A DNA stretch of 64,000 nt from positions 1 through 64,000 of the forward strand of contig JAIOPI010000035.1 in NCBI GenBank assembly GCA_021413965.1. The letters are read 5' to 3'. The DNA is from Lentisphaerota bacterium. GTDB taxonomy: Bacteria; Verrucomicrobiota; Kiritimatiellia; UBA8416; JAIOPI01. Positions 8,537-17,614 of this stretch are shown here, piece by piece. The position numbers and the translations under genes are program-made. Positions within the stretch are counted from its first letter, which is position 1, and the number at the start of each line of letters is the position of its first letter. The notes under the pieces were generated by a model. It saw nothing but the letters and a program-made list of their open reading frames with translations, had not been told where the DNA came from and searched no databases.

Positions 8537-8566
8537 TTGCATAGATTTCGCTGGCGGTATCATAAT
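8537..8566 (+). promoter_or_regulatory. Putative promoter of the giant exported protein
   Basis: TTGCAT (8537-8542) and CATAAT (8561-8566) are spaced by 18 bp. They lie in an AT-rich pocket that contrasts with the GC-rich surroundings, about 105 bp upstream of the start codon at 8673. The -10 overlaps the near-palindrome GGTATCATAATATCC, which could also serve the divergent araC-type gene. Confidence 0.45.
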
Positions 8567-8672
8567 ATCCGGGTAGTCCCCGCGCAACCTTACAAGTCCA
8601 GCCGCCTTGTCCGGGTGGGTGGTTGGACGCTGGTTGGGCACACCGAAGGCCGGGCAGGAAGTGAGGATCCTT

Positions 8673-11600
8673 ATGCGACGGAACGTGATGATTGGGGTCG
8701 TGTCCATTGCCTTGCAGTCCGCACTGTCGGGGCTGGCGGGTACGGTGTACGTGGACGGCGGTGCTTCGGGGGCGAACAACGGGTCCTCATGGGGAAACGC
8801 TTACACCTCGGTGGCGGCGGCGCTGGCGGCGATCGGTATCGGCAACGATCTATGGGTGGCGCAGGGGACGTACAACGAGGGCGCCACGATCGCGATGAAG
8901 TCCGGCGTCAATATGTACGGCGGCTTCACCAGCGGCATGGCGGCCCTCGGCGCGCGCGACTGGAACGCCTACCCGACGTTCCTGACCGGGGCGGGTCTGC
9001 GCCAGGTCATCACGGGCCATGCGGCCATCCTGGATGGCTTCATCATCACCAACGGCGCGGGCGTGGCGAACGGGGCGGGGTTGTCGATATCCGCCGGTAC
9101 GCCGACGGTACAGAACTGCACGTTCGCGAACAACACGGCGACCACGGCGGGCGGCGGGGTGTACCTGAACGGTGAGGCGCTCGACGCCGTGTTCAGCAAC
9201 TGCACGTTTCGTTTCAATACGTCGGTCAGTGCGGGCGCGGTGAGCAGCGCGGGCGGGGCGGACCCGACGTTCTTCAACTGCACGTTCATCCGCAACAATG
9301 CCACGGGCAGCGGGGGATGCATTGGCAGCAGCGACAACACCCTTCAGCAGTACTACGACTGCACCTTCACGTCGAACAGCGCCACCGGGCAGGGCGGGGT
9401 CATGAGTCTGGTGAATGTGGCCGCTTCCCACACCTTCAGCAACTGCACCTTTCGCGCCAATACGGCGGCCAATACCAGCGGCGGCGGTGTGTTCTACTTC
9501 CAGGGCGCGTCCATCAGCGGGCTTGCGGTGGACTGCAAATTCCTCGGTAACGCCACCCTGGCGGGTCCGGGCGGCGTCGTGAGCGTCCGCACCAGCGGAA
9601 CCACCGTTTACCGGCGCTGCGTCTTCGCGGGCAACTCCAGTTTTCTGGCCGGTGGCGCGATCAATCAGCGCGGCGATACGCAGACGTACGAGGATTGCAT
9701 CTTCAGCGGCAACCGTTCATCCGGCGGGACCGGTGGCGGCGCGTTCGGCGTCAACGCGGCGGCGGCCAGCACGCACAGCATTCGCCGCACGCTGTTCGCG
9801 GGGAATGAATCGTCTCTCGCCGGCGGGGCCATCTACCACAACCACCTGGCGGGAAGCCCGGTACCTGTGATCGAGAACTGCGTGCTGGTGGGCAACGTGG
9901 CGGCTGGCGGCAGCGGCGGTGCACTCTACTCGGCTGCGGGCGATTACCGGCTGGTGCACAGCACGGCCGGCGGAAACCGCGCCTCCGCCAGCGGCGGGGC
10001 GGTGTATGGGGCCGCGGCGGTCACGTACGTGACGAACAGCATCTTTTGGGGAAACTCGGCCGGCACCAGCGGCAACGACATTCTCGAGGCGAGCGCCAAT
10101 CGCGTCAGCCTGAACTATAGCGACGTACAGGGCGGCTGGAGCGGCGGGCTGGGCGGCAACAACCTCAATGGCGATCCACTGTTCGCGAGCAGCCTGTCCG
10201 GGACATGGGAGACGGCGGTAGCCTACGATGCGGTGAACGCGCAAACCACGCTGACAGATAGCGACGCCGCGTGGAGCGTCAACCAGCACGCCGGCAAGAC
10301 TGTCAATCCGGATACGACGCAGTATCTGCAGTTCGTGATCGCCTCGAACTCCGCCACCACGCTGTATCTCTGGGGGAATGCGCGCAACAACCGCGCGGGC
10401 GCGGCCGTGGCCGATGTGGGCGACACCTACCAGATTCTGAGCTACGGGATCACCGCCTCCAGCCCCTGCAAGAACACCGGCGTCAACATCGGCGTGACGA
10501 GCGACGTGCGCAACGTGGCGCGCCCGCAGAGCGGTGGCTACGATATGGGTGCCTACGAATTCCAACTGGCGTCCTACACCTACACGTTGAACACCACGCC
10601 CGCCGCGCTGCAGGTGGAGGCAGACGCCGTGGCGGCCACGGCCCCGGACGTGCACAGCTGGGAGGACGGCAGCGTGCACACGATCAACGCGCCGAGCCCG
10701 CAGGCGGGGTTGACGGGGACGCAGTATGTCTTCGCGGCCTGGTCGGATGCCGGTGCGCAGAGCCACGGCGTGACGGCGACGGCGGACACGGCGCTGATGG
10801 CGAGCTTCACCACGCAGGTACTGTGGACCGTCACGGTGTCCCCGAATCCCACCGCGGGCAGCGTCAGCCCGGTCGACGGGACGTGGCACGCCCTCAACGC
10901 GGGTTTCACGGCCACGGCCACGGCGAATCCCGGCTGGGTGTTCACCGGGTGGTCTGGCGACGTTTCCGGCGCCAGTCCGACCATCCCCGTGACGATGGAC
11001 TCGGCGAAGTCTGCCATTGCGCAGTTCGCCTCGTCGGGCACCACGGTCAAGCTCTACACGACGCCGTTCGATCGCAGCTTCGAGGTGGACGGCGTGGCGT
11101 TTACGTCGAACGACTTCAGTTGGGTGTCCGGCAACATCCACACGGCGGTGGTGGTGAGTGCGACGCAGACGGTGGGCAACACGCGCCACGTGTTCGAGCG
11201 CTGGGAGGACGGCAGCACGTCCACGCAGCGCGTGATCACGGTGGGCGCATTCGAGACCAATATCGTGGCGCAGTTCAAAACGCAGCACACGCTGACGTGG
11301 TCGGTATGGCCCAACGCGGGCTTCGGGCACGTGACGCCGCCTTCAGGGACTTGGTTCGACGCGGGAAGCACGGCGAATCCGACGGCCGTTGCGGACACGG
11401 CGGCGCCGTTCCAGTACTGGAGCGGGGACGCCGCGGGCACGCTGCCCAGCCCCTCCGTGCTGATGGACGGGCCCAAGGCGGTCACGGCGAGTTTCTACTA
11501 CAACGCGGTGGCGGGCGTGATCTACGTGGACGACACGGCGACGGGGGCCAATAACGGGACTGACTGGCCCAACGCTTACACCAGCCTGGCGAGCGCGCTG

Positions 11601-14600
11601 GCGGTGGCCAGCAGCGGCAACGACATTTGGGTGGCGCAGGGCCTCTACACGGATGGCTTGAGCTTCGCGATGAAGGCCAACGTGGACCTCTTTGGCGGCT
11701 TCGGCGGCTGGGAGGGCGACACGGCCTCGCGCAACTGGGATTCCTACCCGGTGCTCCTGGATGGCCAGGGCACACGCACGGTGGTCACCGGGCAGACGGC
11801 GGTGATCGACGGGTTTGTGATCACCAACGGCGCGGCGGCCAACGGCGGCGGCATGTACAACAACGGCACGGCGCCCACCGTCCGGAACTGCATCTTCGCG
11901 AACAACACCGCCACGTCGCAGGGTGGGGCGGTCTATAACAACGCCGAGGCGGCGGACGCGGTTTTCAGCAACTGCACCTTCCGCTTCAACACGGCCGTGA
12001 ACGGAGGCGCGATCGGGAACGACGCCGCCGATCCCATCGTTCAGGATTGCGCGTTCTTCCGGAATACCGTCAGCGGCTCCGGCGGCTGTATCGTCAACAA
12101 CAACTCGACCATCACGCTGACCATTCACGGGAGCAGTTTCACGTCGAACTCGGCCGTGACGGCGGGCGGGGTGCTCAGCCAGAGCGGCGGCGTGACGCTG
12201 GACATCAGCAACTGCGTCTTCCGGCTGAACAGTTCCCCGCTGGGGGGCGTCTTCCGGATCCCGGCTGCGGCAACGGGGCTGGTGGTGGACAGCAAGTTCA
12301 TTGGCAACACGTCCACCGGCACGGGGGGAGCCTTGTCCATGCGCACGTCCCCGACGGTGGTCTATCGCGGTTGCGTGTTTGCCGGCAACTCGGCCACGGG
12401 TGCGGGCGGGGCGGTGGGTGGCGATCGGCAGGACTCTCAGACTTACGAAGACTGCGTATTCAGCGGCAACCGGTCGGGCACAACGGGTGGCGCCTTTGGC
12501 GGTGCCGGGGGCAATCTCAGCTCGCATCAGCTCCGGCGGTCGGTGTTGGCGGGGAATGAGGCGGGCACATCCGGCGGAGCGGTTTACAGCGACCATTCCG
12601 CGGCGTCGCTGCCGTTGCCGGTGATCGAGAACTGTGTCCTCGCGGGGAATGTCAGCGGCAACGGCGGCGGGTTCTACGGCACGGGGGGCGGGCAGGCGGT
12701 GCTGCACTTCAGCACGTTTGGCGGGAACCGGGCCACGACCAGCGGCGGGGCGGCCACGATTGCCACCACGGGGGTGATGGCCCTGACCAACTGCATTTTC
12801 TGGGGAGACAGCGCCGGCACGAGTTTCGGGGAAATCCACGAGCCGACACCGAGCCGGGCCGATGTGAACTACAGTGACGTGCAAGGGGGCTGGACTGGGG
12901 CGCTGGGCGGCAACAACCAGAACAGCGATCCGCTCTTCAGCGGCGGGCCGGCAGGCAATTGGGAAGGCGTTGCCGCCTACGATCCCAGCGCCGGCCAGAC
13001 GGCGCTCACGGATAGCGGCGCGAGCTGGACGGTGGACGAACATGCCGGCAAGACCGTCAACCCGGACACGAGCCAATACCTGCAGTTCGTGATCGCCTCC
13101 AACTCGGCCACCACGCTGTACGTGTGGGGCAATGCGCGCAACAATCGTACGGGCGGGGCCGTCGCCGACGTGGCCGACAACTACCAGATCAACTCCTACG
13201 TCATTGCCGCCGGCAGTCCCTGCAAAGACACCGGGGTGAACCTGGGGGTGACCCGCGACATTCGCAACGTGTTGCGCCCGCAGGGAGCCGGCTATGACCG
13301 GGGCGCGTATGAGTACCAGCTTCCGTCCTACACCTACACCCTGGACACCACGCCCGCCGGCCTGCAGGTGGAGGCGGATGCGGTGGCGGCCACCGCGCCG
13401 GACGTGCACAGCTGGGAGTCCGGCGGCCTGCACACGATCAACGCACCGAGTCCGCAGGCGGGCCTGACGGGCACGCAGTACGTCTTCGCGGCCTGGTCCG
13501 ATGCCGGGGCGCAGAGCCACGATGTCACGGCGACGGCGGACACGACGCTGATGGCGAGCTTCACGACTCAGGTGCAATGGACCGTGACCGTGTCACCCAG
13601 CGCGCTGGCGGGCAGCGTGACGCCCCTGAGCGGCACGTGGTATGACCTCGGCTCCATCTTTGCCGCCACGGCGACCGCCAACTCCGGCTGGGCGTTCACC
13701 GGGTGGTCCGGCGACGTGGCCGGTGGCAGCACGAACATCAGCGTGACGATGAACGCGTCGAAGCACGCGATTGCGCAGTTCGCGTCGTCGGGCACGATTG
13801 TCAGCCTCTACACCACGCCGGCCGGGCGCGCGTTCGCGGTGGATGGGGTGGCCTACACGTCCAACGATTTCAGCTGGGTGGAAGGGCACGTCCATACGGC
13901 GGTGGTGGTGAACGCCACGCAGACGGTGGGCAACACGCGCTACGTGTTCCAGCGCTGGGAGGACGGCAGCACTTCGACGCAGCGCGTGATCACGGTGGGG
14001 AATGTCGCCACGAACCTCGTGGCCGAGTTCAAGACCCAGTACGCCCTGAGTTGGTCGATCTGGCCCAGCGCCGGCTTCGGCCACGTGGTGCCGGCCTCGG
14101 GCACATTCTTCGATGCGGGCAGCACGTCGCAGGCGTACGCCGTGCCGGACACCGGCGCCCCGTTCCAATTCTGGAGCGGAGACGGCTCGGGCACCGCAAC
14201 CAACGTATCGGTGGTGATGAGCGCGCCGAAATCGATCACCGCGAACTTCTACCACAACGCGGTGGCAGGCGTGATCTACGTCGATGATACGGCCACGGGT
14301 GGGAATACGGGGGCGGACTGGCCGAATGCGTATACCAACCTGGCGAGCGCGCTGGCGGCGGCCAGCAGCGGCATGGACATCTGGGTGGCGGCGGGCATTT
14401 ACACGAATTCGGCGAGCTTCGCCATGAAAGCCAACGTGGACCTCTATGGCGGGTTCGGCGGCTGGGAGGGGGCGGCGACCTCGCGCGACTGGGGCGCCTA
14501 TCCGGCGCTGCTGGACGGCCGGGGGTCGCGCACGGTCGTCACCGCCGAAACCGCCGTGATTGACGGGTTCGTCATCACCAACGGCGCGGCGGCCAATGGC

Positions 14601-16130
14601 GGCGGGTTGTACATCAACGGCACGGCGCCCACGGTGCGAAACTGCACCTTCGCCAATAACACGGCCTCCGCGCTGGGTGGCGCCGTCTACAGCACCGGCG
14701 AGGCCGCCGACCCGGTCTTCACCAACTGCACGTTCGCCTTCAACACATCCGCCACGGCCGCGGGCGCCTTCTACAACGACTATTACGGCGATCCGACGTT
14801 CTGGAATTGCACGTTCCTGCGCAACAGCTCGATCAACGGCGGGTGCCTGCAATACCGCGACGATTCCGCCCTGGCGTTCTACGGCTGCACATTCACCTCC
14901 AACAGCGCGAGCGGTCATGCGGGCGTGCTGGTGTTGGGCAGTGTGAGCGGCAGCACGCACCACTTCAGCAACTGCGTATTCCGGGCCAACACGGCGGCGG
15001 ACGCCTTTGGCGGCGGCGTGTTCTACTTCGCCGGCGCCGGCATTGCCGGGGTCGTGGAGGATTGCCAGTTCATGTCGAACGCCAACACGGCGGGTCCGGG
15101 TGGCGCCGTCAGCATGCGCAACGGCGGGGGCAGCACGAGCTACCGGCGCTGCGTGTTCGTGGACAACACCAGCACCTCCGGGGGCGGCGCGATCCACAAT
15201 CGCGGCGACGCCCAGACGTACGAAGACTGCATCTTCAGCGCGAACCGCGTGTCAGCGGGCTCCGGCGGCGCCTTCGGTGCCCTCGCGACGTGGACCAGCA
15301 CGCACCAGATCCGGCGCTGCATCTTCGCCGGTAATGAGTCCTCCGCCGCCGGCGGGGCCCTGTACCATTTCCATTCGGCGGGGACTCCCTCACCCGCGCT
15401 GGAGAACTGCGTGCTGGCGGGCAACGTGTCCGGCTCCAGCGGGGGCGGCGTGCAGATCGACAGCGCGGCCGTACAGACCCTCGAGGTGCGCCACTGCACG
15501 TTCAGCGGGAACCGGGCGACGACCAGCGGCGGCGCGTATGTGACGGGTGCGGTGCTGGCGCCGGTGACCAACAGCATCTTCTGGGGCAACTCGGCCGGCT
15601 CCAGCGTCAACGAGATCTACGAGCAGACGGCCAACAAGGCGACTGTGCACTACTCCGACGTGCAAGGCGGCTGGGCGGGCCTGGGCGGCAACAACGTCAG
15701 TGGCGATCCGCTGTTTGCCGGTGGGCCGTCGGGCACGTGGGAGGCGACCGGCGCGTACGATGCTCTGCATGCACAAACGGCGCTTACGGATACGGGGGCG
15801 AACTGGGCGGTGAACGAGCACGCGCGCAAGACCGTCAATCCGGATACGGCGCAGTACCTGCAGTTCGTGATCGCCTCCAACTCGGTGAACACGTTGTACG
15901 TCTGGGGCAATGCGCGGACGAGCCGCGCTGGAGCGGCGGTCGCAGGGGTGGGGGACACCTACCAGATCCACGACTTCGACATCGGGGAGGGCAGTGCGGC
16001 GATTGATGCAGGCATCGGGATCGGCGTGACGAACGACGTGGCGGGAGGGATTCGCCCCCGCAGCCTCGGCTATGACATGGGCGCGTACGAAGCCCCCTTG
16101 CCATCGCGCACGGTGTTTTCCTTCCAGTGA
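8673..16130 (+). CDS. Giant exported choice-of-anchor-Q / beta-helix protein with InlB-type repeats
   Basis: This 2,485-residue protein starts with a signal peptide (MRRNVMIGVVSIALQSALSG, cleavage near LAG). It consists of three tandem units beginning near nt 8740, 11514 and 14269. Each opens with YVDxxATGxNxGxxW-NAYTSLASAL, runs through a right-handed beta-helix of ~500 residues (many NCTFxxNTA-GGAVY turns) and closes with RPQ-GYDMGAYEF, the choice-of-anchor-Q pattern. Units 1 and 2 then carry ~310 residues of divergent InlB B-type repeats (FTGWSGDVSG, RWEDGSTSTQRVITVG); unit 3 stops without them. No autotransporter barrel, sortase motif or PEP-CTERM tail is visible, so anchoring is unknown. 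ATG 8673 has GTGAGGAT upstream. Likely cell-surface or released; adhesion or glycan binding is inference. Confidence 0.9.
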   Translation: MRRNVMIGVVSIALQSALSGLAGTVYVDGGASGANNGSSWGNAYTSVAAALAAIGIGNDLWVAQGTYNEGATIAMKSGVNMYGGFTSGMAALGARDWNAYPTFLTGAGLRQVITGHAAILDGFIITNGAGVANGAGLSISAGTPTVQNCTFANNTATTAGGGVYLNGEALDAVFSNCTFRFNTSVSAGAVSSAGGADPTFFNCTFIRNNATGSGGCIGSSDNTLQQYYDCTFTSNSATGQGGVMSLVNVAASHTFSNCTFRANTAANTSGGGVFYFQGASISGLAVDCKFLGNATLAGPGGVVSVRTSGTTVYRRCVFAGNSSFLAGGAINQRGDTQTYEDCIFSGNRSSGGTGGGAFGVNAAAASTHSIRRTLFAGNESSLAGGAIYHNHLAGSPVPVIENCVLVGNVAAGGSGGALYSAAGDYRLVHSTAGGNRASASGGAVYGAAAVTYVTNSIFWGNSAGTSGNDILEASANRVSLNYSDVQGGWSGGLGGNNLNGDPLFASSLSGTWETAVAYDAVNAQTTLTDSDAAWSVNQHAGKTVNPDTTQYLQFVIASNSATTLYLWGNARNNRAGAAVADVGDTYQILSYGITASSPCKNTGVNIGVTSDVRNVARPQSGGYDMGAYEFQLASYTYTLNTTPAALQVEADAVAATAPDVHSWEDGSVHTINAPSPQAGLTGTQYVFAAWSDAGAQSHGVTATADTALMASFTTQVLWTVTVSPNPTAGSVSPVDGTWHALNAGFTATATANPGWVFTGWSGDVSGASPTIPVTMDSAKSAIAQFASSGTTVKLYTTPFDRSFEVDGVAFTSNDFSWVSGNIHTAVVVSATQTVGNTRHVFERWEDGSTSTQRVITVGAFETNIVAQFKTQHTLTWSVWPNAGFGHVTPPSGTWFDAGSTANPTAVADTAAPFQYWSGDAAGTLPSPSVLMDGPKAVTASFYYNAVAGVIYVDDTATGANNGTDWPNAYTSLASALAVASSGNDIWVAQGLYTDGLSFAMKANVDLFGGFGGWEGDTASRNWDSYPVLLDGQGTRTVVTGQTAVIDGFVITNGAAANGGGMYNNGTAPTVRNCIFANNTATSQGGAVYNNAEAADAVFSNCTFRFNTAVNGGAIGNDAADPIVQDCAFFRNTVSGSGGCIVNNNSTITLTIHGSSFTSNSAVTAGGVLSQSGGVTLDISNCVFRLNSSPLGGVFRIPAAATGLVVDSKFIGNTSTGTGGALSMRTSPTVVYRGCVFAGNSATGAGGAVGGDRQDSQTYEDCVFSGNRSGTTGGAFGGAGGNLSSHQLRRSVLAGNEAGTSGGAVYSDHSAASLPLPVIENCVLAGNVSGNGGGFYGTGGGQAVLHFSTFGGNRATTSGGAATIATTGVMALTNCIFWGDSAGTSFGEIHEPTPSRADVNYSDVQGGWTGALGGNNQNSDPLFSGGPAGNWEGVAAYDPSAGQTALTDSGASWTVDEHAGKTVNPDTSQYLQFVIASNSATTLYVWGNARNNRTGGAVADVADNYQINSYVIAAGSPCKDTGVNLGVTRDIRNVLRPQGAGYDRGAYEYQLPSYTYTLDTTPAGLQVEADAVAATAPDVHSWESGGLHTINAPSPQAGLTGTQYVFAAWSDAGAQSHDVTATADTTLMASFTTQVQWTVTVSPSALAGSVTPLSGTWYDLGSIFAATATANSGWAFTGWSGDVAGGSTNISVTMNASKHAIAQFASSGTIVSLYTTPAGRAFAVDGVAYTSNDFSWVEGHVHTAVVVNATQTVGNTRYVFQRWEDGSTSTQRVITVGNVATNLVAEFKTQYALSWSIWPSAGFGHVVPASGTFFDAGSTSQAYAVPDTGAPFQFWSGDGSGTATNVSVVMSAPKSITANFYHNAVAGVIYVDDTATGGNTGADWPNAYTNLASALAAASSGMDIWVAAGIYTNSASFAMKANVDLYGGFGGWEGAATSRDWGAYPALLDGRGSRTVVTAETAVIDGFVITNGAAANGGGLYINGTAPTVRNCTFANNTASALGGAVYSTGEAADPVFTNCTFAFNTSATAAGAFYNDYYGDPTFWNCTFLRNSSINGGCLQYRDDSALAFYGCTFTSNSASGHAGVLVLGSVSGSTHHFSNCVFRANTAADAFGGGVFYFAGAGIAGVVEDCQFMSNANTAGPGGAVSMRNGGGSTSYRRCVFVDNTSTSGGGAIHNRGDAQTYEDCIFSANRVSAGSGGAFGALATWTSTHQIRRCIFAGNESSAAGGALYHFHSAGTPSPALENCVLAGNVSGSSGGGVQIDSAAVQTLEVRHCTFSGNRATTSGGAYVTGAVLAPVTNSIFWGNSAGSSVNEIYEQTANKATVHYSDVQGGWAGLGGNNVSGDPLFAGGPSGTWEATGAYDALHAQTALTDTGANWAVNEHARKTVNPDTAQYLQFVIASNSVNTLYVWGNARTSRAGAAVAGVGDTYQIHDFDIGEGSAAIDAGIGIGVTNDVAGGIRPRSLGYDMGAYEAPLPSRTVFSFQ
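8740..16130 (+). repeat. Three in-frame tandem units of ~2.76 kb
   Basis: Unit 1 runs from about 8740 to 11513, unit 2 from about 11514 to 14268, and unit 3 from about 14269 to the stop codon at 16130, where it is truncated after the beta-helix. Corresponding segments are near-identical in protein and often in DNA, for example the coding for KTVNPDTxQYLQFVIASNS at about 10300, 13050 and 15830. This indicates fairly recent duplication, and the region is a probable hotspot for copy-number change and assembly collapse. Confidence 0.85.
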
Positions 16131-16163
16131 GCGTCGACGCGTCTGAGTGGTCGCCGGGCTGCG

Positions 16164-16508
16164 CTACGCGGTTGCCACCACATGGCCGCAGTTCGGGCAG
16201 TGGTAGATCGCGGCGATCTTGGTGATGGTCTTGAGGCAGTCGACCTCGTCGGCGCGTTCCAGCCCCTCCTCGCCGCAGGCGGGACAGCGCGGCTTGGCAG
16301 GCCGGCCGGATGCCGCCGCCCGCGCGGCGGCCCACTGCTCGATCACGTCGCAGGCCTGATCGAAATGTGCCTCATCCACCAGGACCCCTGTGACCTCGAG
16401 GCCGGTCTCCTCGGTCGTGGCCTCCGTCTGGCTGGGAATCTGCACCTGCCGCAGGAGGTCCACGATCTCGCGGGCTTCGTCCTCACTGACGGTGGCTACA
16501 ACATTCAT
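16164..16508 (-). CDS. DUF2007-like protein with C-terminal zinc ribbon
   Basis: A 114-residue soluble protein. Residues 1-65 resemble the DUF2007 'putative signal-transducing' fold: a short beta-alpha-beta unit starting MNVVATVSEDEAREIVDLLRQ and ending VDEAHFDQACDVIEQW. Residues 74-110 hold two CxxC pairs (CPACGE and CPNCGH), a zinc-ribbon knuckle. The family is small and of unknown function, so no role is assigned. It converges on the giant exported protein with ~33 bp between stops. No strong ribosome-binding site precedes ATG 16508. Confidence 0.65.
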   Translation of the reverse strand: MNVVATVSEDEAREIVDLLRQVQIPSQTEATTEETGLEVTGVLVDEAHFDQACDVIEQWAAARAAASGRPAKPRCPACGEEGLERADEVDCLKTITKIAAIYHCPNCGHVVATA

Positions 16509-16566
16509 GCGGTAACGCTACGCAGGTGCCCGCGCACATGCCACAAAAAAAGCGCGCCGGGCGGAT

Positions 16567-16599
16567 GGCGGCTCGGCGGGACGCCTCGCCCCGCCTCGG
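16567..16599. repeat. Dispersed GC-rich repeat, copy 2
   Basis: The copy reads GGCGGCTCGGCGGGACGCCT then CGCCCCGCCTCGG. It matches the 37641 copy at nearly every base of the core and the 5662 copy with one insertion. It sits in the 271-bp gap between the DUF2007-like gene and the promoter of the next gene. Confidence 0.65.
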
Positions 16600-16707
16600 A
16601 TGCGATTGCGAACCTCGGTACCATCCGGCCGCGCCGGCATCCCTCGCTGTGAACCAGGCGGCGGTTGCCCCAAGGCAGAGGCGAGGATTTGAGTCGCCGC
16701 TTCCATG

Positions 16708-16735
16708 TTGGCGGGGGCGTGCCCTTTGCTATATC
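16708..16735 (+). promoter_or_regulatory. Extended -10 promoter of the outer-membrane-like gene
   Basis: TTGGCG (16708-16713) is followed after 16 bp by TATATC (16730-16735), with a TG one base before the -10 (TGC-TATATC), the extended -10 form. It would give a ~38-nt leader ending in AAGGAGG (16767-16773) and ATG 16780. Confidence 0.5.
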
Positions 16736-16779
16736 GTGGTGCCACCATCGGTTGGGCCGGTGGCATAAGGAGGAACCGC

Positions 16780-17526
16780 ATGAAAATCGCATCCATCGTA
16801 GGGGCCTTGCTGGTGACCGCCAGCGTCGCCGCCGCGGCCGACGTCTCGTCCGAGGATCTCCTGAAGGCGGTGGACCAGATGAGTCCGGAGCAGGCGCACG
16901 CGTTTTCGCAGAAGCTTGAGGCGAAGCTGTGGAAGCCGGTGCCGGAAGGTTTCTTCGGTCGCATGGCCGTGGATCTTGGGGTGACGGGGTCGCAGCTGGA
17001 CAAGGTTAACCTGAACGGTGTGTCGCAGTCCGGCGGGGAGCGCGACGTGGAATCGGCCAGCGGCATGGACATCGGCCTGCTGTGGCGTGCGTACAGTCCC
17101 CGCCTGCGACTTGGGGTGCGTCTGGAGAGCTGGGCCGCCACGGACGACAACCTGGGAGCGGGTGGCTACACGCGCGTCGATCTGCAGGGCGGGGGCCTTC
17201 TGGCCGTGATCAACTACCAGTGGGTGCGCTCGGACCACTGGCTGGTGTGGACGGAGGTCGGCGGCGGTGGGGGCGGCGTGGCGCTCGATACGGTCGATAC
17301 GCCGGTCGGGCAGGCCACGACGCTGCGTTCCTTCGACGGGACCTATGGCATGGGCAGCGCCCAGGCGGGGGCCGCCTGGCGTCTGAACCGCGCCATCGCC
17401 CTGTTTGCCTCCGGCGGCTATCGGCTGGCCGAGTCCGTGGAGCTCGACGAGGGTGGCCAGGACACCGCGGTTGAGGTGGATGCCAGCGGTCCCTCGGGGC
17501 GCGTTGGTCTGGGGGTCAACTTCTGA
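16780..17526 (+). CDS. Exported hypothetical protein, probable outer-membrane beta-barrel
   Basis: This 248-residue protein has a clear signal peptide (MKIASIVGALLVTASVAAAA). A helical stretch (SSEDLLKAVDQMSPEQAHAF) follows, then alternating polar/aromatic strands with Gly turns from about residue 50 to the end, finishing in GLGVNF. A terminal Phe after a beta-strand is the signature recognised by outer-membrane assembly machinery, so a small barrel is likely. It resembles generic porin-like PVC proteins but I do not recognise a named family. The start has a strong AAGGAGG 6 bp upstream, suggesting good expression. It converges on the next gene. Confidence 0.7.
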   Translation: MKIASIVGALLVTASVAAAADVSSEDLLKAVDQMSPEQAHAFSQKLEAKLWKPVPEGFFGRMAVDLGVTGSQLDKVNLNGVSQSGGERDVESASGMDIGLLWRAYSPRLRLGVRLESWAATDDNLGAGGYTRVDLQGGGLLAVINYQWVRSDHWLVWTEVGGGGGGVALDTVDTPVGQATTLRSFDGTYGMGSAQAGAAWRLNRAIALFASGGYRLAESVELDEGGQDTAVEVDASGPSGRVGLGVNF

Positions 17527-17564
17527 CCGGTGGCGCGAACCCGGTGATGCCCCGCTCGCTCGCT

Positions 17565-17586
17565 CGCCCCTGTCCGCTACAGGGCG
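17565..17586. terminator. Hairpin between convergent genes
   Basis: CGCCCCTGT (17565-17573) pairs with ACAGGGCG (17579-17586) with a single-base bulge and a CCGCT loop. It lies midway between the convergent stops at 17526 and 17615, where a bidirectional terminator is expected. No T-run follows. The flanks are GC-rich and share GCCTCGCCC with the dispersed repeat family. Confidence 0.45.
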
Positions 17587-17614
17587 AGGCGTGAGGCGGG
17601 GGGGCGTGCCGGGC

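Noticed and set aside
11343..13577. Long minus-strand frames opposite the giant exported protein
   Set aside because: Arg/Val/His-rich composition and positions that simply mirror the repeats on the coding strand.
8740..16130. Repeats considered as a CRISPR-like or tandem non-coding array
   Set aside because: The repeat length is ~2.76 kb, the frame is open throughout and the protein motifs recur, so this is domain duplication within one gene.
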